Assembly: GCA_947500525.1 (NCBI GenBank)
Contig: CANMSH010000001.1
Coordinates: forward strand, 744,001 to 808,000
Direction of reading: 5' to 3'
Source: an uncultured Flavobacteriaceae bacterium
GTDB lineage: Bacteria; Bacteroidota; Bacteroidia; Flavobacteriales; Flavobacteriaceae
Length of the DNA stretch: 64,000 nucleotides
The notes below the pieces were generated by a model, which ran no database searches, had not been told where the DNA came from, and worked only from the letters and a program-made list of their open reading frames with translations. Positions 1 to 9,905 of this stretch are shown here, one piece after another. Positions within the stretch are counted from its first letter, which is position 1; each line of letters opens with the position of its first letter. The translations under genes and the position numbers were made by a program.

Positions 1-1
1 G

Positions 2-895
2 ATTTTAGTTACCCTAGCAATAGTTAGTTGTAAGCCTGCAAAAAAGAATGAAAATCAAAAATTGCAAGTGGTTACTACAACAACCATGATTACGGATTTA
101 CTGCGAAATATTGGAGGAGATAAAATTGAGGTAAAAGGCTTAATGGGTACCGGCGTTGACCCGCATTTATATAAAGCGAGTGAAGGAGATGTTAGTAAAC
201 TATTCAATGCGGATGTTATTGTATATAACGGTTTACACCTAGAAGGTAAGTTAGAAGATGTATTTGAAAAAATGCGTCAACAAAACAAAAAGACAATCGC
301 TGTGTCTGACATAATAGATAAAAGTACCTTGATAGAATCTGAATACTTTGCTTCAAATTATGATCCGCATATTTGGTTTGATATATCCAATTGGAAACAA
401 ATTACATCATACGTTGTTGAAAAATTATCAGAACTTGATACTAAGAATACCACTACATTTGAATCGAATGGGAAGGCTTATTTAGAAAAATTATCTAGTT
501 TACAAACTGCAATTGCATCACGTATAGAAGAGTTACCCGTTGAGAAAAGAATTTTGGTGACTGCTCATGATGCCTTTAATTATTTTGGAAAAGCGTATAA
601 ATTTGAAGTAGTTGGTTTACAGGGTCTATCAACCGCTACCGAAGCGGGCGTTAAAGATGTTCAAAAAATGGCGAGCTTTATTATAGAAAAGAATATCAAG
701 GCCATTTTCGTAGAAAGTTCTGTTCCAAAACGTACAATTGAAGCATTGGTAGAAGCAGTAAAATCAAAGAATCATGAAGTTGAAATTGGAGGTACATTGT
801 TTTCAGATGCCTTAGGAAGCGATGGCACCGGAGAAGGAACCTATTTGGGGATGTACAAATACAATGTGCAAACTATTGTAAATTCATTAAAATAG
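2..895 (+). CDS. Zn/Mn-type ABC transporter substrate-binding lipoprotein (5' end missing)
   Basis: This is the periplasmic metal-binding component (ZnuA/TroA family, cluster 9) of the ABC importer encoded by the next three genes. The frame is open from base 2, where it reads the end of a lipoprotein signal (LVTLAIVSC, lipobox VSC), so the true start lies upstream of the window; the TTG at 62 is not the start. Candidate metal ligands are His in GVDPHLYK and NYDPHIW, His in VTAHDAF, and Asp in the C-terminal LFSDALG segment. The His-rich loop typical of strict zinc ZnuA proteins is absent, so Zn versus Mn cannot be decided. The ATPase gene starts 2 nt after the stop, which implies an operon. 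Confidence 0.9.
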   Translation: MLVTLAIVSCKPAKKNENQKLQVVTTTTMITDLLRNIGGDKIEVKGLMGTGVDPHLYKASEGDVSKLFNADVIVYNGLHLEGKLEDVFEKMRQQNKKTIAVSDIIDKSTLIESEYFASNYDPHIWFDISNWKQITSYVVEKLSELDTKNTTTFESNGKAYLEKLSSLQTAIASRIEELPVEKRILVTAHDAFNYFGKAYKFEVVGLQGLSTATEAGVKDVQKMASFIIEKNIKAIFVESSVPKRTIEALVEAVKSKNHEVEIGGTLFSDALGSDGTGEGTYLGMYKYNVQTIVNSLK

Positions 896-897
896 TT

Positions 898-1638
898 ATG
901 GAAAACAAAAACCTTGCAGTATCGGTCGATGATTTAACAGTAGCATATAACTATAAGCCGGTATTATGGGATATAGATTTGGCAATACCTGAGGGCGTTT
1001 TAATGGCAATTGTCGGCCCTAATGGAGCCGGTAAATCAACATTGATAAAATCTATACTCGGAATAATCAATCCAATTGCAGGTAGTATTTCCATTTATGG
1101 GAAACCTTATGATGAACAACGCAAATTAGTGGCCTATGTTCCTCAAAAAGGAAGTGTCGATTGGGACTTTCCCACAACTGCATTAGATGTTGTTAAAATG
1201 GGTACCTACGGAAGTTTAGGTTGGATCAAAAGACCGAAGCAAAAAGAGAAAAAAGCCGCACTAGAAGCGTTAGAAAAAGTAGGAATGTTAGCTTTCAAAG
1301 ACCGGCAAATAAGTCAATTGTCTGGAGGACAGCAACAACGTATCTTTTTAGCAAGAGCCCTTGTTCAGAATGCTTCTATTTATTTCATGGACGAACCATT
1401 TCAGGGTGTAGATGCAACCACTGAAATCGCAATTATCAATATCTTAAAAGAGTTACGTAAATCTGGTAAAACAGTTATTGTGGTACATCATGATTTACAG
1501 ACCGTACCCGAGTATTTTGATTGGGTTACTTTCTTAAATGTAAAAAAGATTGCAACGGGTCCTGTAAAAGATATTTTTAATGATGACAATTTAACCAAAA
1601 CGTACGGAATTAATTATAAAGTAAGTGTTCAACAGTAA
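898..1638 (+). CDS. Metal ABC transporter ATP-binding protein
   Basis: This is the cytoplasmic ATPase of the Zn/Mn importer (ZnuC/TroB/MntB type). Walker [10 protein letters not shown] is at residues 40-48, the signature LSGGQQQR near 141-148, Walker B IYFMDEP near 160-167, and the switch His in VVHHDL near 200. The length of 246 aa is normal for the family. Its stop overlaps the ATG of the first permease by one base (TAATG), indicating translational coupling. Confidence 0.95.
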   Translation: MENKNLAVSVDDLTVAYNYKPVLWDIDLAIPEGVLMAIVGPNGAGKSTLIKSILGIINPIAGSISIYGKPYDEQRKLVAYVPQKGSVDWDFPTTALDVVKMGTYGSLGWIKRPKQKEKKAALEALEKVGMLAFKDRQISQLSGGQQQRIFLARALVQNASIYFMDEPFQGVDATTEIAIINILKELRKSGKTVIVVHHDLQTVPEYFDWVTFLNVKKIATGPVKDIFNDDNLTKTYGINYKVSVQQ

Positions 1639-2768
1639 TGGAATTAAAAGAATATTTTAGCTTAGTTTTTACCGACTATACCCTTCGCACAATCACCTTA
1701 GGTACTGCCATTTTAGGTGCCATTTGTGGAATGCTAGGTAGTTTTGCGGTATTACGTAAACAAAGCTTATTGGGTGATGCCATTTCGCATGCCGCGTTAC
1801 CCGGAATTGCCATTGCCTTTTTAATTACAGGAACAAAAGAAACAAATATTTTACTTTTAGGTGCTTTGATAAGTGGACTTATAGGTGCTTTTTGGATTCG
1901 TGGAATTACTAGAAATACGCATTTAAAGTCTGATACAGCATTGGGACTAATTCTATCCTTATTTTTCGGTTTCGGAATGTTACTGTTAACATTCATACAA
2001 AAGCAACCAAATGCGAATCAATCTGGATTGGATAAATTTTTATTCGGACAGGCAGCAACCTTACTGGCTAGAGATGTTTGGTTTATGGCAATTGTTACAG
2101 GTATTTGTCTCATTATTTTAATACTCTTTTGGAAAGAATTTAAACTGTTGTTATTTGATGCCGATTATACCAAAACACTAGGTTTTAACACAAAATTTAT
2201 AGATATTTTAATTACCTCTTTTATTGTATTGGCTATTGTTTTAGGGCTTCAAACTGTAGGTGTAGTGTTAATGAGTGCTATGCTATTGGCACCTGCCGCC
2301 GCTGCGAGACAATGGACGAATAGCCTTAGTGTAATGGTGATTTTAGCTGCCTTTTTTGGAGCTTTTGCAGGGGTCGTAGGAACGGGTATAAGTGCGAGTC
2401 AAGATAATTTATCAACAGGACCTGTAATTGTATTGGTTGCAGCAGTTTTCGTTATTTTCTCGTTTATTTTTTCGCCATCAAGAGGTTTATTATTTCGTCA
2501 AATACGATTTATACAAAATAGAAAAGATTTACAATTACATAAAACCTTAGCGTTTATGTACGATATCGCCAAAACGCATGAAGATAAATCGCATCCACAT
2601 GCCATAAAAATATTGAATAACTTTCATGGCTTCACCCGAAAATCACTTCAAAAGCTTGAATCAAAAAATTATATTGAACTTGACGGTCAAATGTGGTCAA
2701 TGACTCAAAATGGATATCATTTTGCTGCAAATTTATACAATCAACAAATAAATACGAACAATGACTAG
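1638..2768 (+). CDS. Metal ABC transporter permease with C-terminal winged-helix-like tail
   Basis: This is an integral membrane permease of the ABC-3 (ZnuB/TroC) family. The first ~285 residues are hydrophobic, with multiple membrane segments and the family motif around LLGDAISHAALPG. The remaining ~90 residues are soluble and charged and read like a winged-helix domain (FTRKSLQKLESKNYIELDG, then a MTQNG wing-like segment). Family permeases are usually 260-290 aa, so the 376-aa length reflects this added tail. The helix-turn-helix assignment rests on pattern only. It overlaps the next permease by 8 bases. Confidence 0.92.
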   Translation: MELKEYFSLVFTDYTLRTITLGTAILGAICGMLGSFAVLRKQSLLGDAISHAALPGIAIAFLITGTKETNILLLGALISGLIGAFWIRGITRNTHLKSDTALGLILSLFFGFGMLLLTFIQKQPNANQSGLDKFLFGQAATLLARDVWFMAIVTGICLIILILFWKEFKLLLFDADYTKTLGFNTKFIDILITSFIVLAIVLGLQTVGVVLMSAMLLAPAAAARQWTNSLSVMVILAAFFGAFAGVVGTGISASQDNLSTGPVIVLVAAVFVIFSFIFSPSRGLLFRQIRFIQNRKDLQLHKTLAFMYDIAKTHEDKSHPHAIKILNNFHGFTRKSLQKLESKNYIELDGQMWSMTQNGYHFAANLYNQQINTNND

Positions 2769-3921
2769 CGCTCAATTAGAAATACAACTTATTGCCAGTA
2801 TAGTCGCAATTGCATGTGCAATTCCAGGTACGTTTTTAGTACTTAGAAAAATGGCCCTCATTAGTGATGCCATAAGTCACTCTATATTGCCTGGTTTGGT
2901 GATTGGTTTTTTTATTACGCATGATTTAAGCTCTCCATTGTTAATTGTATTAGCAGCTTTATCTGGTTTAGTGACCGTTATTTTGGTAGAATTTATTCAA
3001 AAAACAGGACTAGTAAAGGAAGATACGGCTATAGGATTGGTTTTCCCCGCGCTCTTCAGTATTGGAATTATATTGATTGCGAAAAATGCGAATGATGTGC
3101 ATTTAGATGTTGATGCAGTTTTATTAGGAGAATTGGCATTTGCTCCTTTTGACAGATTGTTGGTCAATGGTGCAGATCTTGGACCCAAGTCCTTATGGAT
3201 TATAGGAAGTATTTTAGCTATTACTGTAACTTTATTAATGGCCTTTTTTAAAGAATTAAAAGTGAGCACATTCGATGCTGGCTTGGCAACTGCTTTAGGT
3301 TTCTCTCCAGCAGTTTTACATTATGGATTGATGAGCGTAGCTTCAGTAACTACAGTGGGTGCCTTTGATGCTGTAGGAGCTATTCTTGTTGTAGCGCTAA
3401 TGATTGCACCAGCTGCGACGGCCTATCTTCTTACAAATGATTTAAAGAAAATGTTAGTACTATCAATTGGTTTTGGCGTATTATCGGCAATAAGTGGTTA
3501 TTGGTTGGCGCATTGGTTAGATGCTTCGATCTCTGGTTCTATGACCAGCATTTTAGGGGTTTTATTCTTACTAGTGTATTTATTTGCTCCTAGCAGAGGA
3601 TTATTGTCTGTCTTATACCGCAACAAACAACAGAGAATAGAAGTTTCGCTACTTACTTTTTTACTGCATTTAAACAATCATTCTGAAGAAGAAGAACGTC
3701 ATATAAATCACCTAAATGAGCATATAAACTGGCAAAAAGTACGCTCAAAATCGGTTGTAGACCTCGCCTTGAAAAATAATATGATTACCATAGATAACAA
3801 TGTAATTTCTTTGACAGATAAAGGAACTTCGTTCACAAATAAGGCCATTGATTATATCATAACCAATGATGATACAGAAATAGAATCTATGAAAGAAGAT
3901 TTCTTCTTATTTCGAGGATAG
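2761..3921 (+). CDS. Second metal ABC transporter permease with C-terminal winged-helix-like tail
   Basis: This is the second ABC-3 family permease (TroD-like), presumably pairing with the first as in TroABCD systems. It carries the motif ALISDAISHSILPG and about eight hydrophobic segments up to residue ~280. A soluble tail of ~100 residues follows (HINWQKVRSKSVVDLALKNN, then ISLTDKG), matching the tail of the preceding permease in position and general pattern. The length of 386 aa is again about 100 aa above the usual size. It is the last gene of the transporter operon; 39 nt separate it from the helicase gene. Confidence 0.92.
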   Translation: MTSAQLEIQLIASIVAIACAIPGTFLVLRKMALISDAISHSILPGLVIGFFITHDLSSPLLIVLAALSGLVTVILVEFIQKTGLVKEDTAIGLVFPALFSIGIILIAKNANDVHLDVDAVLLGELAFAPFDRLLVNGADLGPKSLWIIGSILAITVTLLMAFFKELKVSTFDAGLATALGFSPAVLHYGLMSVASVTTVGAFDAVGAILVVALMIAPAATAYLLTNDLKKMLVLSIGFGVLSAISGYWLAHWLDASISGSMTSILGVLFLLVYLFAPSRGLLSVLYRNKQQRIEVSLLTFLLHLNNHSEEEERHINHLNEHINWQKVRSKSVVDLALKNNMITIDNNVISLTDKGTSFTNKAIDYIITNDDTEIESMKEDFFLFRG

Positions 3922-3960
3922 CTTATCGCTTGGTTTTTGTATTTTGCGTAAAATTCGAGC

Positions 3961-6900
3961 GTGCAACAACAGTCTACATTTCAGGTTTACAATGCTTCTG
4001 CCGGAAGTGGTAAAACATTTACGCTCGTAAAAGAATATCTGAAAATTCTACTACAATCTTCCGATATTCATCGCTTTCAAAACATTTTAGCAATTACCTT
4101 TACAAATAAGGCTGCTGCCGAAATGAAAGAGCGGGTAATTCATAATTTACGTGATTTTTCTAGCCCAGAGATTTTAAACGATAAAAATGATATGTTTGAC
4201 CAGATTGAACGAGAAACGCAATTGGAAGATCGCGTTATCCATCAGCGTTCAATACGCATATTACAGAGTATCTTAAACAATTATTCGTCCTTTAACATAA
4301 CTACAATAGACAGTTTTACACATCGATTAATTCGCAATTTCGCTTTTGATTTGGGTTTGTCACTTAATTTTGATGTTGAAATGGATGCCAAAAGCTTATT
4401 AAACGAAGCTGTTGATGTACTAATATCTAAAATTGGCGAAGACAAAGAACTTACCAAAATATTGATTGATTTTTCGCTTCAAAAGGCGAATGAAGATAAA
4501 GCTTGGGATATTTCTTTTGAATTGAAAGAAATAGCGTCTGTTTTGCTTAATGAGAATGATATTTTCGAAGTTCAAAAAATCAAAGAAAAACCACTCTCAG
4601 ATTTTATTGATTTAAAGAAGAAACTCCAACTAAAACAACAAGAATTAGAGCAAAAATTTAATGAATTAGGCAGTGAAGGCTTGAAAATCATTGAAAATTT
4701 TGAAATTGATCATAAAGACTTTTACTATTCACAATTCCCCAAGCATTTTTTGTATTTAAAGAATGATGTGTCAAAAGTAAGTTTTGATAAGTCAAAAGGT
4801 CTTGCAAAAAGTATTAAGAGCAACTTATTCTATACAAAAGGAAAACCCGAAGAGGTCAAAACGGCGATAGACAGTATTGTAAATCCATTAATAGACCTGT
4901 ACCAACAATCTGAATTTGTTTATCAAGAGTATGCTCTCAATAAATTACTCGTTCAAAGTTTAATTCCGCTTGCAGTATTAAGTAAAGTTAATGTGGCGTT
5001 AGATACATTGAAAGGTGAAAAAAATGTTCGACTTAACGCTGAGTTTAATCAGTTGATAAGTAAAAATTTACGTGAACAACCTGCTGCCTTTATTTATGAA
5101 AGAATTGGAGAGAAATTGAAACACTATTTTATAGATGAAATGCAAGATACTTCGGCTCTGCAATGGCAAAATTTAATTCCACTAATAGATAACGCACTTT
5201 CGCAAGAAAATGCGAGCCTGTTGTTGGTGGGTGATGCGAAACAAGCGATTTATAGATGGAGAGGAGGAGAGGCAGAACAATTTATAAGTTTGGCTTCAGA
5301 TCCGAAAACTGAAATTGCACAGAATCCTTTTTTCATTTCGAAACAACACAAACTATTAGACACAAATTATAGAAGCTATAGTGAGGTCGTAAATTTTAAC
5401 AACGATTTTTTTCAGTTACTATCAAAACGATTTAATAAGTCGACATATGCCGATATTTATGCTAGAGAAAATCAACAATTAACAAACCCTAAAAAGGGAG
5501 GTTATGTCGAAATTTCATTTCTCGAAGAGGGTATGAAAGCATCAGAGCGTGATGAGGCGTATCCAATAAAGGTTTTAGAAATCATGAAAGGTTTACAACC
5601 AGATTTTAGGAAAAATGATATGTGTATACTCACTCGTACACGAAAGCAAGGTGTTACAATTGCGAATTATTTATCTGAAAATGGAATTGAAATTATTAGT
5701 TCAGAAACTTTATTGTTACAAAACTCTTCGAAGGTAAATTTCATAGTTGACTTGCTATCGTATATTCAGCAACAATCAGACAAAGAAGCAAAAATTGAGG
5801 TATTGTATTTTTTATATGAGCATGTGCATACAACCGATGGTAAACATGAGTTTTTTACAAATTTAATCGACGAACCAATAATTGACTTTTCAAAAAAGTT
5901 AGAGACCTATGGTATTTACTTTGATTATACCAGCTTTATACAATTGCCTTTTTATGAAGGCATAGAACAGATCATAAGAAGTTTTAATTTGACAGAATCG
6001 TCAGATGCCTATCTTCAGTTCTTTTTGGATGAAGTTTTGAAATTCTCGCAAAAATCTTCAGAAGGCATACAAGGATTTTTGGAGATGTGGGAGCAAAAAA
6101 AAGAAGGTTTGAGTATCATTGCTCCTGAAGGTAAAGATGCAGTACGTATAATGACCATTCACAAATCGAAAGGATTGGAGTTTCCAGTAGTTATTTTTCC
6201 TTATGATTTAGATATATACAGAGAACAAAATCCGAAGGTATGGTATCCACTTTCAAAGAATGATGACCACCAAAATTTTGATTCGTTATTAATTAATTAC
6301 AACAAGTCGTTAGAACAAACGGGAAGCATTGGAACTACCATATATCATGCGCGAAGAGATGAATTAGAATTAGATAATATCAACTTATTGTATGTTACGC
6401 TCACAAGAGCAATAGAACAATTATATATTATTAAAGAGGTTAAAAAGGATAGTGAAGAGCCTCGATTCTATTCAGATTTTTTTAAAGATTTTTTGCAAAC
6501 GAAAGGTGTGTACAATGAGCAAGAAACAACATATACGTTTGGGGTGAAAGATCGTGTTTCTCCTGGGAAAGTAAAGAATGATACCAGTTATGAATTGCAA
6601 ACCTTTGTTAGTTCTCCTTGGCAAGAACACAATATCAATGTGGCCGTAAACGCACAGCTATTTTGGGATGAAAACAAACAAGAAGCTATTGCATTTGGGA
6701 ATTTGATTCATGAAATATTGGCTAAAATTAAGACCAAAAGTGATATCAAAGAGGCAATTCAATATTATCAACTTCTTGGTATTGTAAAAGAAGAGAATGT
6801 ATTAGAAATAGAACAAATGTTAGTTAATGTTGTAACAGATATTAGACTGGAATCTTATTTCGAACAGAATAATACGGTATTTAATGAGCGTGAAATTTTG

Positions 6901-7110
6901 ACTGAATCAGGAGAATTCATCATTCCTGATCGATTGATTGTAAATTCAGAAAATGTAGCCACGATTATTGATTATAAAACAGGGAAATCTGATAGTAAAT
7001 ACCATCAGCAATTAGAAAAATATGCTCGAACAATAGAACAACTTGGTTATAGCGTACATAAAAAACTGTTGGTGTATCTCGGTGATACTATAGAAGTTGA
7101 AGAAGTCTAG
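3961..7110 (+). CDS. UvrD/RecB (AddA-like) helicase with C-terminal nuclease domain
   Basis: This is a large superfamily 1 helicase-nuclease expected to act in double-strand break repair. Walker A ASAGSGKT is at residues 12-19, the early TFTNKAAAEMKER motif is present, Walker B FIDEMQDTSALQW is near 392, RITRTRKQG-like helicase motifs lie mid-protein, and VRIMTIHKSKGLEFPVV is near 735. A PD-(D/E)XK nuclease domain closes the protein (IPDRLIV then TIIDYKTGK, near 985-1006). The start is taken as GTG at 3961, because an in-frame TAA lies at 3949-3951 and no ATG/TTG falls between. The partner AddB is not adjacent. Confidence 0.9.
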   Translation: MQQQSTFQVYNASAGSGKTFTLVKEYLKILLQSSDIHRFQNILAITFTNKAAAEMKERVIHNLRDFSSPEILNDKNDMFDQIERETQLEDRVIHQRSIRILQSILNNYSSFNITTIDSFTHRLIRNFAFDLGLSLNFDVEMDAKSLLNEAVDVLISKIGEDKELTKILIDFSLQKANEDKAWDISFELKEIASVLLNENDIFEVQKIKEKPLSDFIDLKKKLQLKQQELEQKFNELGSEGLKIIENFEIDHKDFYYSQFPKHFLYLKNDVSKVSFDKSKGLAKSIKSNLFYTKGKPEEVKTAIDSIVNPLIDLYQQSEFVYQEYALNKLLVQSLIPLAVLSKVNVALDTLKGEKNVRLNAEFNQLISKNLREQPAAFIYERIGEKLKHYFIDEMQDTSALQWQNLIPLIDNALSQENASLLLVGDAKQAIYRWRGGEAEQFISLASDPKTEIAQNPFFISKQHKLLDTNYRSYSEVVNFNNDFFQLLSKRFNKSTYADIYARENQQLTNPKKGGYVEISFLEEGMKASERDEAYPIKVLEIMKGLQPDFRKNDMCILTRTRKQGVTIANYLSENGIEIISSETLLLQNSSKVNFIVDLLSYIQQQSDKEAKIEVLYFLYEHVHTTDGKHEFFTNLIDEPIIDFSKKLETYGIYFDYTSFIQLPFYEGIEQIIRSFNLTESSDAYLQFFLDEVLKFSQKSSEGIQGFLEMWEQKKEGLSIIAPEGKDAVRIMTIHKSKGLEFPVVIFPYDLDIYREQNPKVWYPLSKNDDHQNFDSLLINYNKSLEQTGSIGTTIYHARRDELELDNINLLYVTLTRAIEQLYIIKEVKKDSEEPRFYSDFFKDFLQTKGVYNEQETTYTFGVKDRVSPGKVKNDTSYELQTFVSSPWQEHNINVAVNAQLFWDENKQEAIAFGNLIHEILAKIKTKSDIKEAIQYYQLLGIVKEENVLEIEQMLVNVVTDIRLESYFEQNNTVFNEREILTESGEFIIPDRLIVNSENVATIIDYKTGKSDSKYHQQLEKYARTIEQLGYSVHKKLLVYLGDTIEVEEV

Positions 7111-7128
7111 TTAAAAATAATATCTTTG
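7097..7128 (+). promoter_or_regulatory. Predicted Bacteroidota promoter for cvpA-like/panB
   Basis: TTG at 7097-7099 and TATCTTTG at 7121-7128 (exact TAnnTTTG) are separated by 21 nt. The element overlaps the end of the helicase gene and lies 14 nt before the ATG of the CvpA-family gene. It is predicted by consensus only. Confidence 0.55.
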
Positions 7129-7142
7129 AAAAAAATTTAGGA

Positions 7143-7655
7143 ATGGGAGTACTTGACATTGTATTGTTAGTAATATTACTTTTTGGAGCTGTACGCGGCT
7201 TTATGAATGGCTTTTTTGTAGAGATAGCTTCGTTAGTAAGTTTAGCATTAGGATTATATGGGGCTATACATTTCTCGTATTTCGTGGCAGACTTTTTAAA
7301 AGATAAATTCGAATGGTCTGAAAAAACAATACAAATAGTTGCTTTTGCGGTTACTTTTGTCATTATTGTAACCATTATATCCCTATCCGGAAAACTATTA
7401 ACCAAGATTGCTGATAAAATTGCACTTGGTGCGCTCAATAAAATTTTAGGTGCAGTATTTGGAGTCATGAAATTAGGATTGATTTTGAGTGTTGTTTTAA
7501 TCGTTTTTGATAGATTTAATAGCTCAATTTTGCCTTTGGTAAAACAGGAAAAACTAGAAGAATCAACATTATATACGCCAGTTAAAAATCTCGCTCCTTT
7601 GGTATTCCCTTCTATTTTAGAAAGAGAATGGGAAGAAGTTGAAAAAGAATCTTAA
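7143..7655 (+). CDS. CvpA family membrane protein
   Basis: This is a 170-aa inner-membrane protein with the typical CvpA start ([31 protein letters not shown] is the family's signature region) and four hydrophobic segments at about residues 5-25, 28-50, 60-85 and 100-120, then a short charged tail. The family is linked to colicin V production and envelope stress in E. coli, but its biochemical role is not settled. It has its own predicted promoter and lies 11 nt before panB, so the two are probably cotranscribed. Confidence 0.9.
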   Translation: MGVLDIVLLVILLFGAVRGFMNGFFVEIASLVSLALGLYGAIHFSYFVADFLKDKFEWSEKTIQIVAFAVTFVIIVTIISLSGKLLTKIADKIALGALNKILGAVFGVMKLGLILSVVLIVFDRFNSSILPLVKQEKLEESTLYTPVKNLAPLVFPSILEREWEEVEKES

Positions 7656-7666
7656 AAACTAAGAAA

Positions 7667-8485
7667 ATGTCAACAGCAAAAAAAGAATATAAAAGAATCA
7701 CCGTCAAATCATTGATCGAAATGAAAAAGAATGGTGAAAAGATAGCCATGCTCACCGCATATGATTACAGTATGGCTAAGATTGTAGATCACGCGGGTAT
7801 TGATGTTATTCTCGTTGGTGATTCTGCCTCAAATGTAATGGCGGGTCACGAAACAACATTGCCTATTACCTTAGATCAAATGATTTACCATGCATCTTCA
7901 GTTGTAAGGGCCATCGAACGTTGTTTGGTACTTGTGGATTTACCATTCGGAACGTATCAAGGTAATTCTAGAAAGGCGTTAGAATCTGCAATCAGGATCA
8001 TGAAAGAATCAGGTGCGCATGCAGTGAAATTAGAAGGAGGTGCAGAAATATCAGAATCTATTTCTCGAATACTCACGGCTGGAATTCCGGTGATGGGTCA
8101 TTTGGGTTTAACTCCACAATCTATCTATAAGTTTGGTACCTATACCGTAAGGGCAAAAGAACAAGAAGAGGCAGCAAAATTGAAGAAAGATGCCAAGTTG
8201 TTAGAAGAATTAGGGTGTTTTGGTTTGGTATTAGAGAAAGTGCCTGCGACGTTGGCGAAAGAAGTTGCAGAGAGTATCTCAATTCCAGTAGTCGGTATTG
8301 GTGCTGGTAATGGCGTTGATGGCCAAGTGCTGGTAATTCATGATATGTTAGGTATGACACACGAATTTAATCCACGTTTCTTACGTCGTTATTTGGATTT
8401 ATATTCAGAAATGAATGGAGCATTTAAGCAGTATATAGACGATGTAAAAAGTAAAGATTTTCCAAATGAAAAAGAGCAATATTAA
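7667..8485 (+). CDS. panB: 3-methyl-2-oxobutanoate hydroxymethyltransferase
   Basis: PanB is the first committed enzyme of pantothenate (and so coenzyme A) synthesis, transferring a hydroxymethyl group from 5,10-methylene-THF to 2-oxoisovalerate. The 272-aa protein shows the family motifs [33 protein letters not shown] (Mg-binding Asp and substrate region), [14 protein letters not shown] and [14 protein letters not shown]. It is full length and follows the CvpA-family gene by 11 nt. A strong hairpin terminator lies 26 nt after its stop. Confidence 0.97.
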   Translation: MSTAKKEYKRITVKSLIEMKKNGEKIAMLTAYDYSMAKIVDHAGIDVILVGDSASNVMAGHETTLPITLDQMIYHASSVVRAIERCLVLVDLPFGTYQGNSRKALESAIRIMKESGAHAVKLEGGAEISESISRILTAGIPVMGHLGLTPQSIYKFGTYTVRAKEQEEAAKLKKDAKLLEELGCFGLVLEKVPATLAKEVAESISIPVVGIGAGNGVDGQVLVIHDMLGMTHEFNPRFLRRYLDLYSEMNGAFKQYIDDVKSKDFPNEKEQY

Positions 8486-8511
8486 TACTAAAGCCTTTTG
8501 AATAAGAAAAT

Positions 8512-8541
8512 AAAAAACCTCGCCATTTGGCGAGGTTTTTT
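8512..8541. terminator. Bidirectional intrinsic terminator between panB and susD
   Basis: A 13-bp perfect stem (AAAAAACCTCGCC pairing with GGCGAGGTTTTTT) encloses a 4-nt loop (ATTT). A-tract and T-tract flanks make it functional in both directions, which fits the convergent genes panB (plus) and susD (minus). Confidence 0.9.
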
Positions 8542-8560
8542 ATTTTTAAATACTATGTTA

Positions 8561-9895
8561 TTAGTTTTGTGTATCTACTAAAGGTACTGGGAAAACGTTA
8601 TAAACCACATCACCAGCTCTATCAAGAGGTAAAGTGTTCGATAAATTATATCTTCTCAGATCAAACATTCTATGATTTTCAGACCATAAAGAATATCTAC
8701 GTTGCTTCAACATTTCAGTAACTAAAGAAGCATCATCGGTGGCGCCTCCATAATTGGCCAATCCAGCTGCATTCCTAATGGTGTTAAGAGCAACAACTGC
8801 TTCAGCATTGTCATTACCGATTTGAGCCTCAGCATATACTAAAATCAATTCTTCGTTTCTCAACATATCTATTGGAGATACATTCGATGCATATAGTCTT
8901 GTTTCATGTGTACCATTTAAACCATCTTGCGAAGTTGGATTTGGTCTTACCGCTGCTTTTGATGTTACTCTAGTATCACCAGCTTCAGCATCGGTAATCC
9001 AACTATTTTGAACAATAATTTGATCTCCATTGTTTGGCACAGCAACAGTAGAAGGTCCTTTGAATACGGGATTTGTTAGATCTCCAGCACTCTGACTAAA
9101 TACATGTGTTGGTCCTGTCTTTAAATCTCCTCCAAGATCAAAATGCGAAGCCGCTAAAGCTGTTCTAGCGCTGGCTTTATCTCCCGCATATAAAGCTGCA
9201 ACCGCGGCTGTACCACGATTAAACTCAGCAAAAGAAGCAGGCGTATCAAAGCCATCAAATCCAGCTAAGTCAAATATAAAACTAGCACCGGCTGCGTTTA
9301 AATCAGACAAGCCATCATCTAACATATTTCTAACCTGAGCCAATGCATCACTAAATTCTAAAATTGGTCCTAAATTAGTATCGTCACTCACATCAACTCG
9401 TGCTCTATCATAAGATTTCAGCACTTCAATTAGTTCAAAAGCGATAATAGTTTTCGCAAAACCAGTATAACCTGCTTTTTGAGCATCGGTTATTGAACTT
9501 GTATTGTTTGCAGATTGAATTAAAATATTAGCATTTTTTATAGATCGATATCTTCCAGCCCAAGCAGCCGTAGAGTAAAAGTCACTATTTTCTAAGGTAG
9601 AACCATTTTTACCTAAAATGTTTGCCGTATTTCTTGGATCTGCATCAAAAAGATACAATTCTCTAGCTGCAGTACCACTTGCCGTAGTTTGAATACCTAA
9701 TGAATTTCTCATGGTAGATTCAACACCAACAACTAAGTTGTTTAACTGGTTAATAGAAGCGCCTGTTAAAACACCTTCTATACTTGGACCGTTCGGATCT
9801 GTTTGTTCATCGAAAGTACATGATGTTACTCCTCCCAAAAGCAGCGCAAAGAGAACAAGATGAACTTTAATTGTATTTATTTTAAATATTTTCAT
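8561..9895 (-). CDS. RagB/SusD-family nutrient-binding outer membrane lipoprotein
   Basis: This is the surface-exposed binding lid that works with the TonB-dependent SusC transporter encoded just upstream. The chosen ATG at 9895 (MKIFKINTIK) gives a lipoprotein signal ending GGVTSC; an in-frame ATG at 9919 would overlap susC and precede a poor signal. An AAAAGAAAAA stretch, typical for this phylum, precedes the chosen start. The C-terminal region with RRYSLWSENHRMFDLRRYN and a proline-rich end is typical of SusD-like proteins. At 444 aa it is on the short side. No polysaccharide-degrading enzyme is nearby, so the substrate is unknown. Confidence 0.9.
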   Translation of the reverse strand: MKIFKINTIKVHLVLFALLLGGVTSCTFDEQTDPNGPSIEGVLTGASINQLNNLVVGVESTMRNSLGIQTTASGTAARELYLFDADPRNTANILGKNGSTLENSDFYSTAAWAGRYRSIKNANILIQSANNTSSITDAQKAGYTGFAKTIIAFELIEVLKSYDRARVDVSDDTNLGPILEFSDALAQVRNMLDDGLSDLNAAGASFIFDLAGFDGFDTPASFAEFNRGTAAVAALYAGDKASARTALAASHFDLGGDLKTGPTHVFSQSAGDLTNPVFKGPSTVAVPNNGDQIIVQNSWITDAEAGDTRVTSKAAVRPNPTSQDGLNGTHETRLYASNVSPIDMLRNEELILVYAEAQIGNDNAEAVVALNTIRNAAGLANYGGATDDASLVTEMLKQRRYSLWSENHRMFDLRRYNLSNTLPLDRAGDVVYNVFPVPLVDTQN

Positions 9896-9905
9896 TGTTT
9901 TTCTT

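Noticed and set aside
62..895. TTG at 62 as start of the metal-binding protein
   Set aside because: The frame is open upstream and encodes a lipobox (VSC) before it, so the start lies outside the window.
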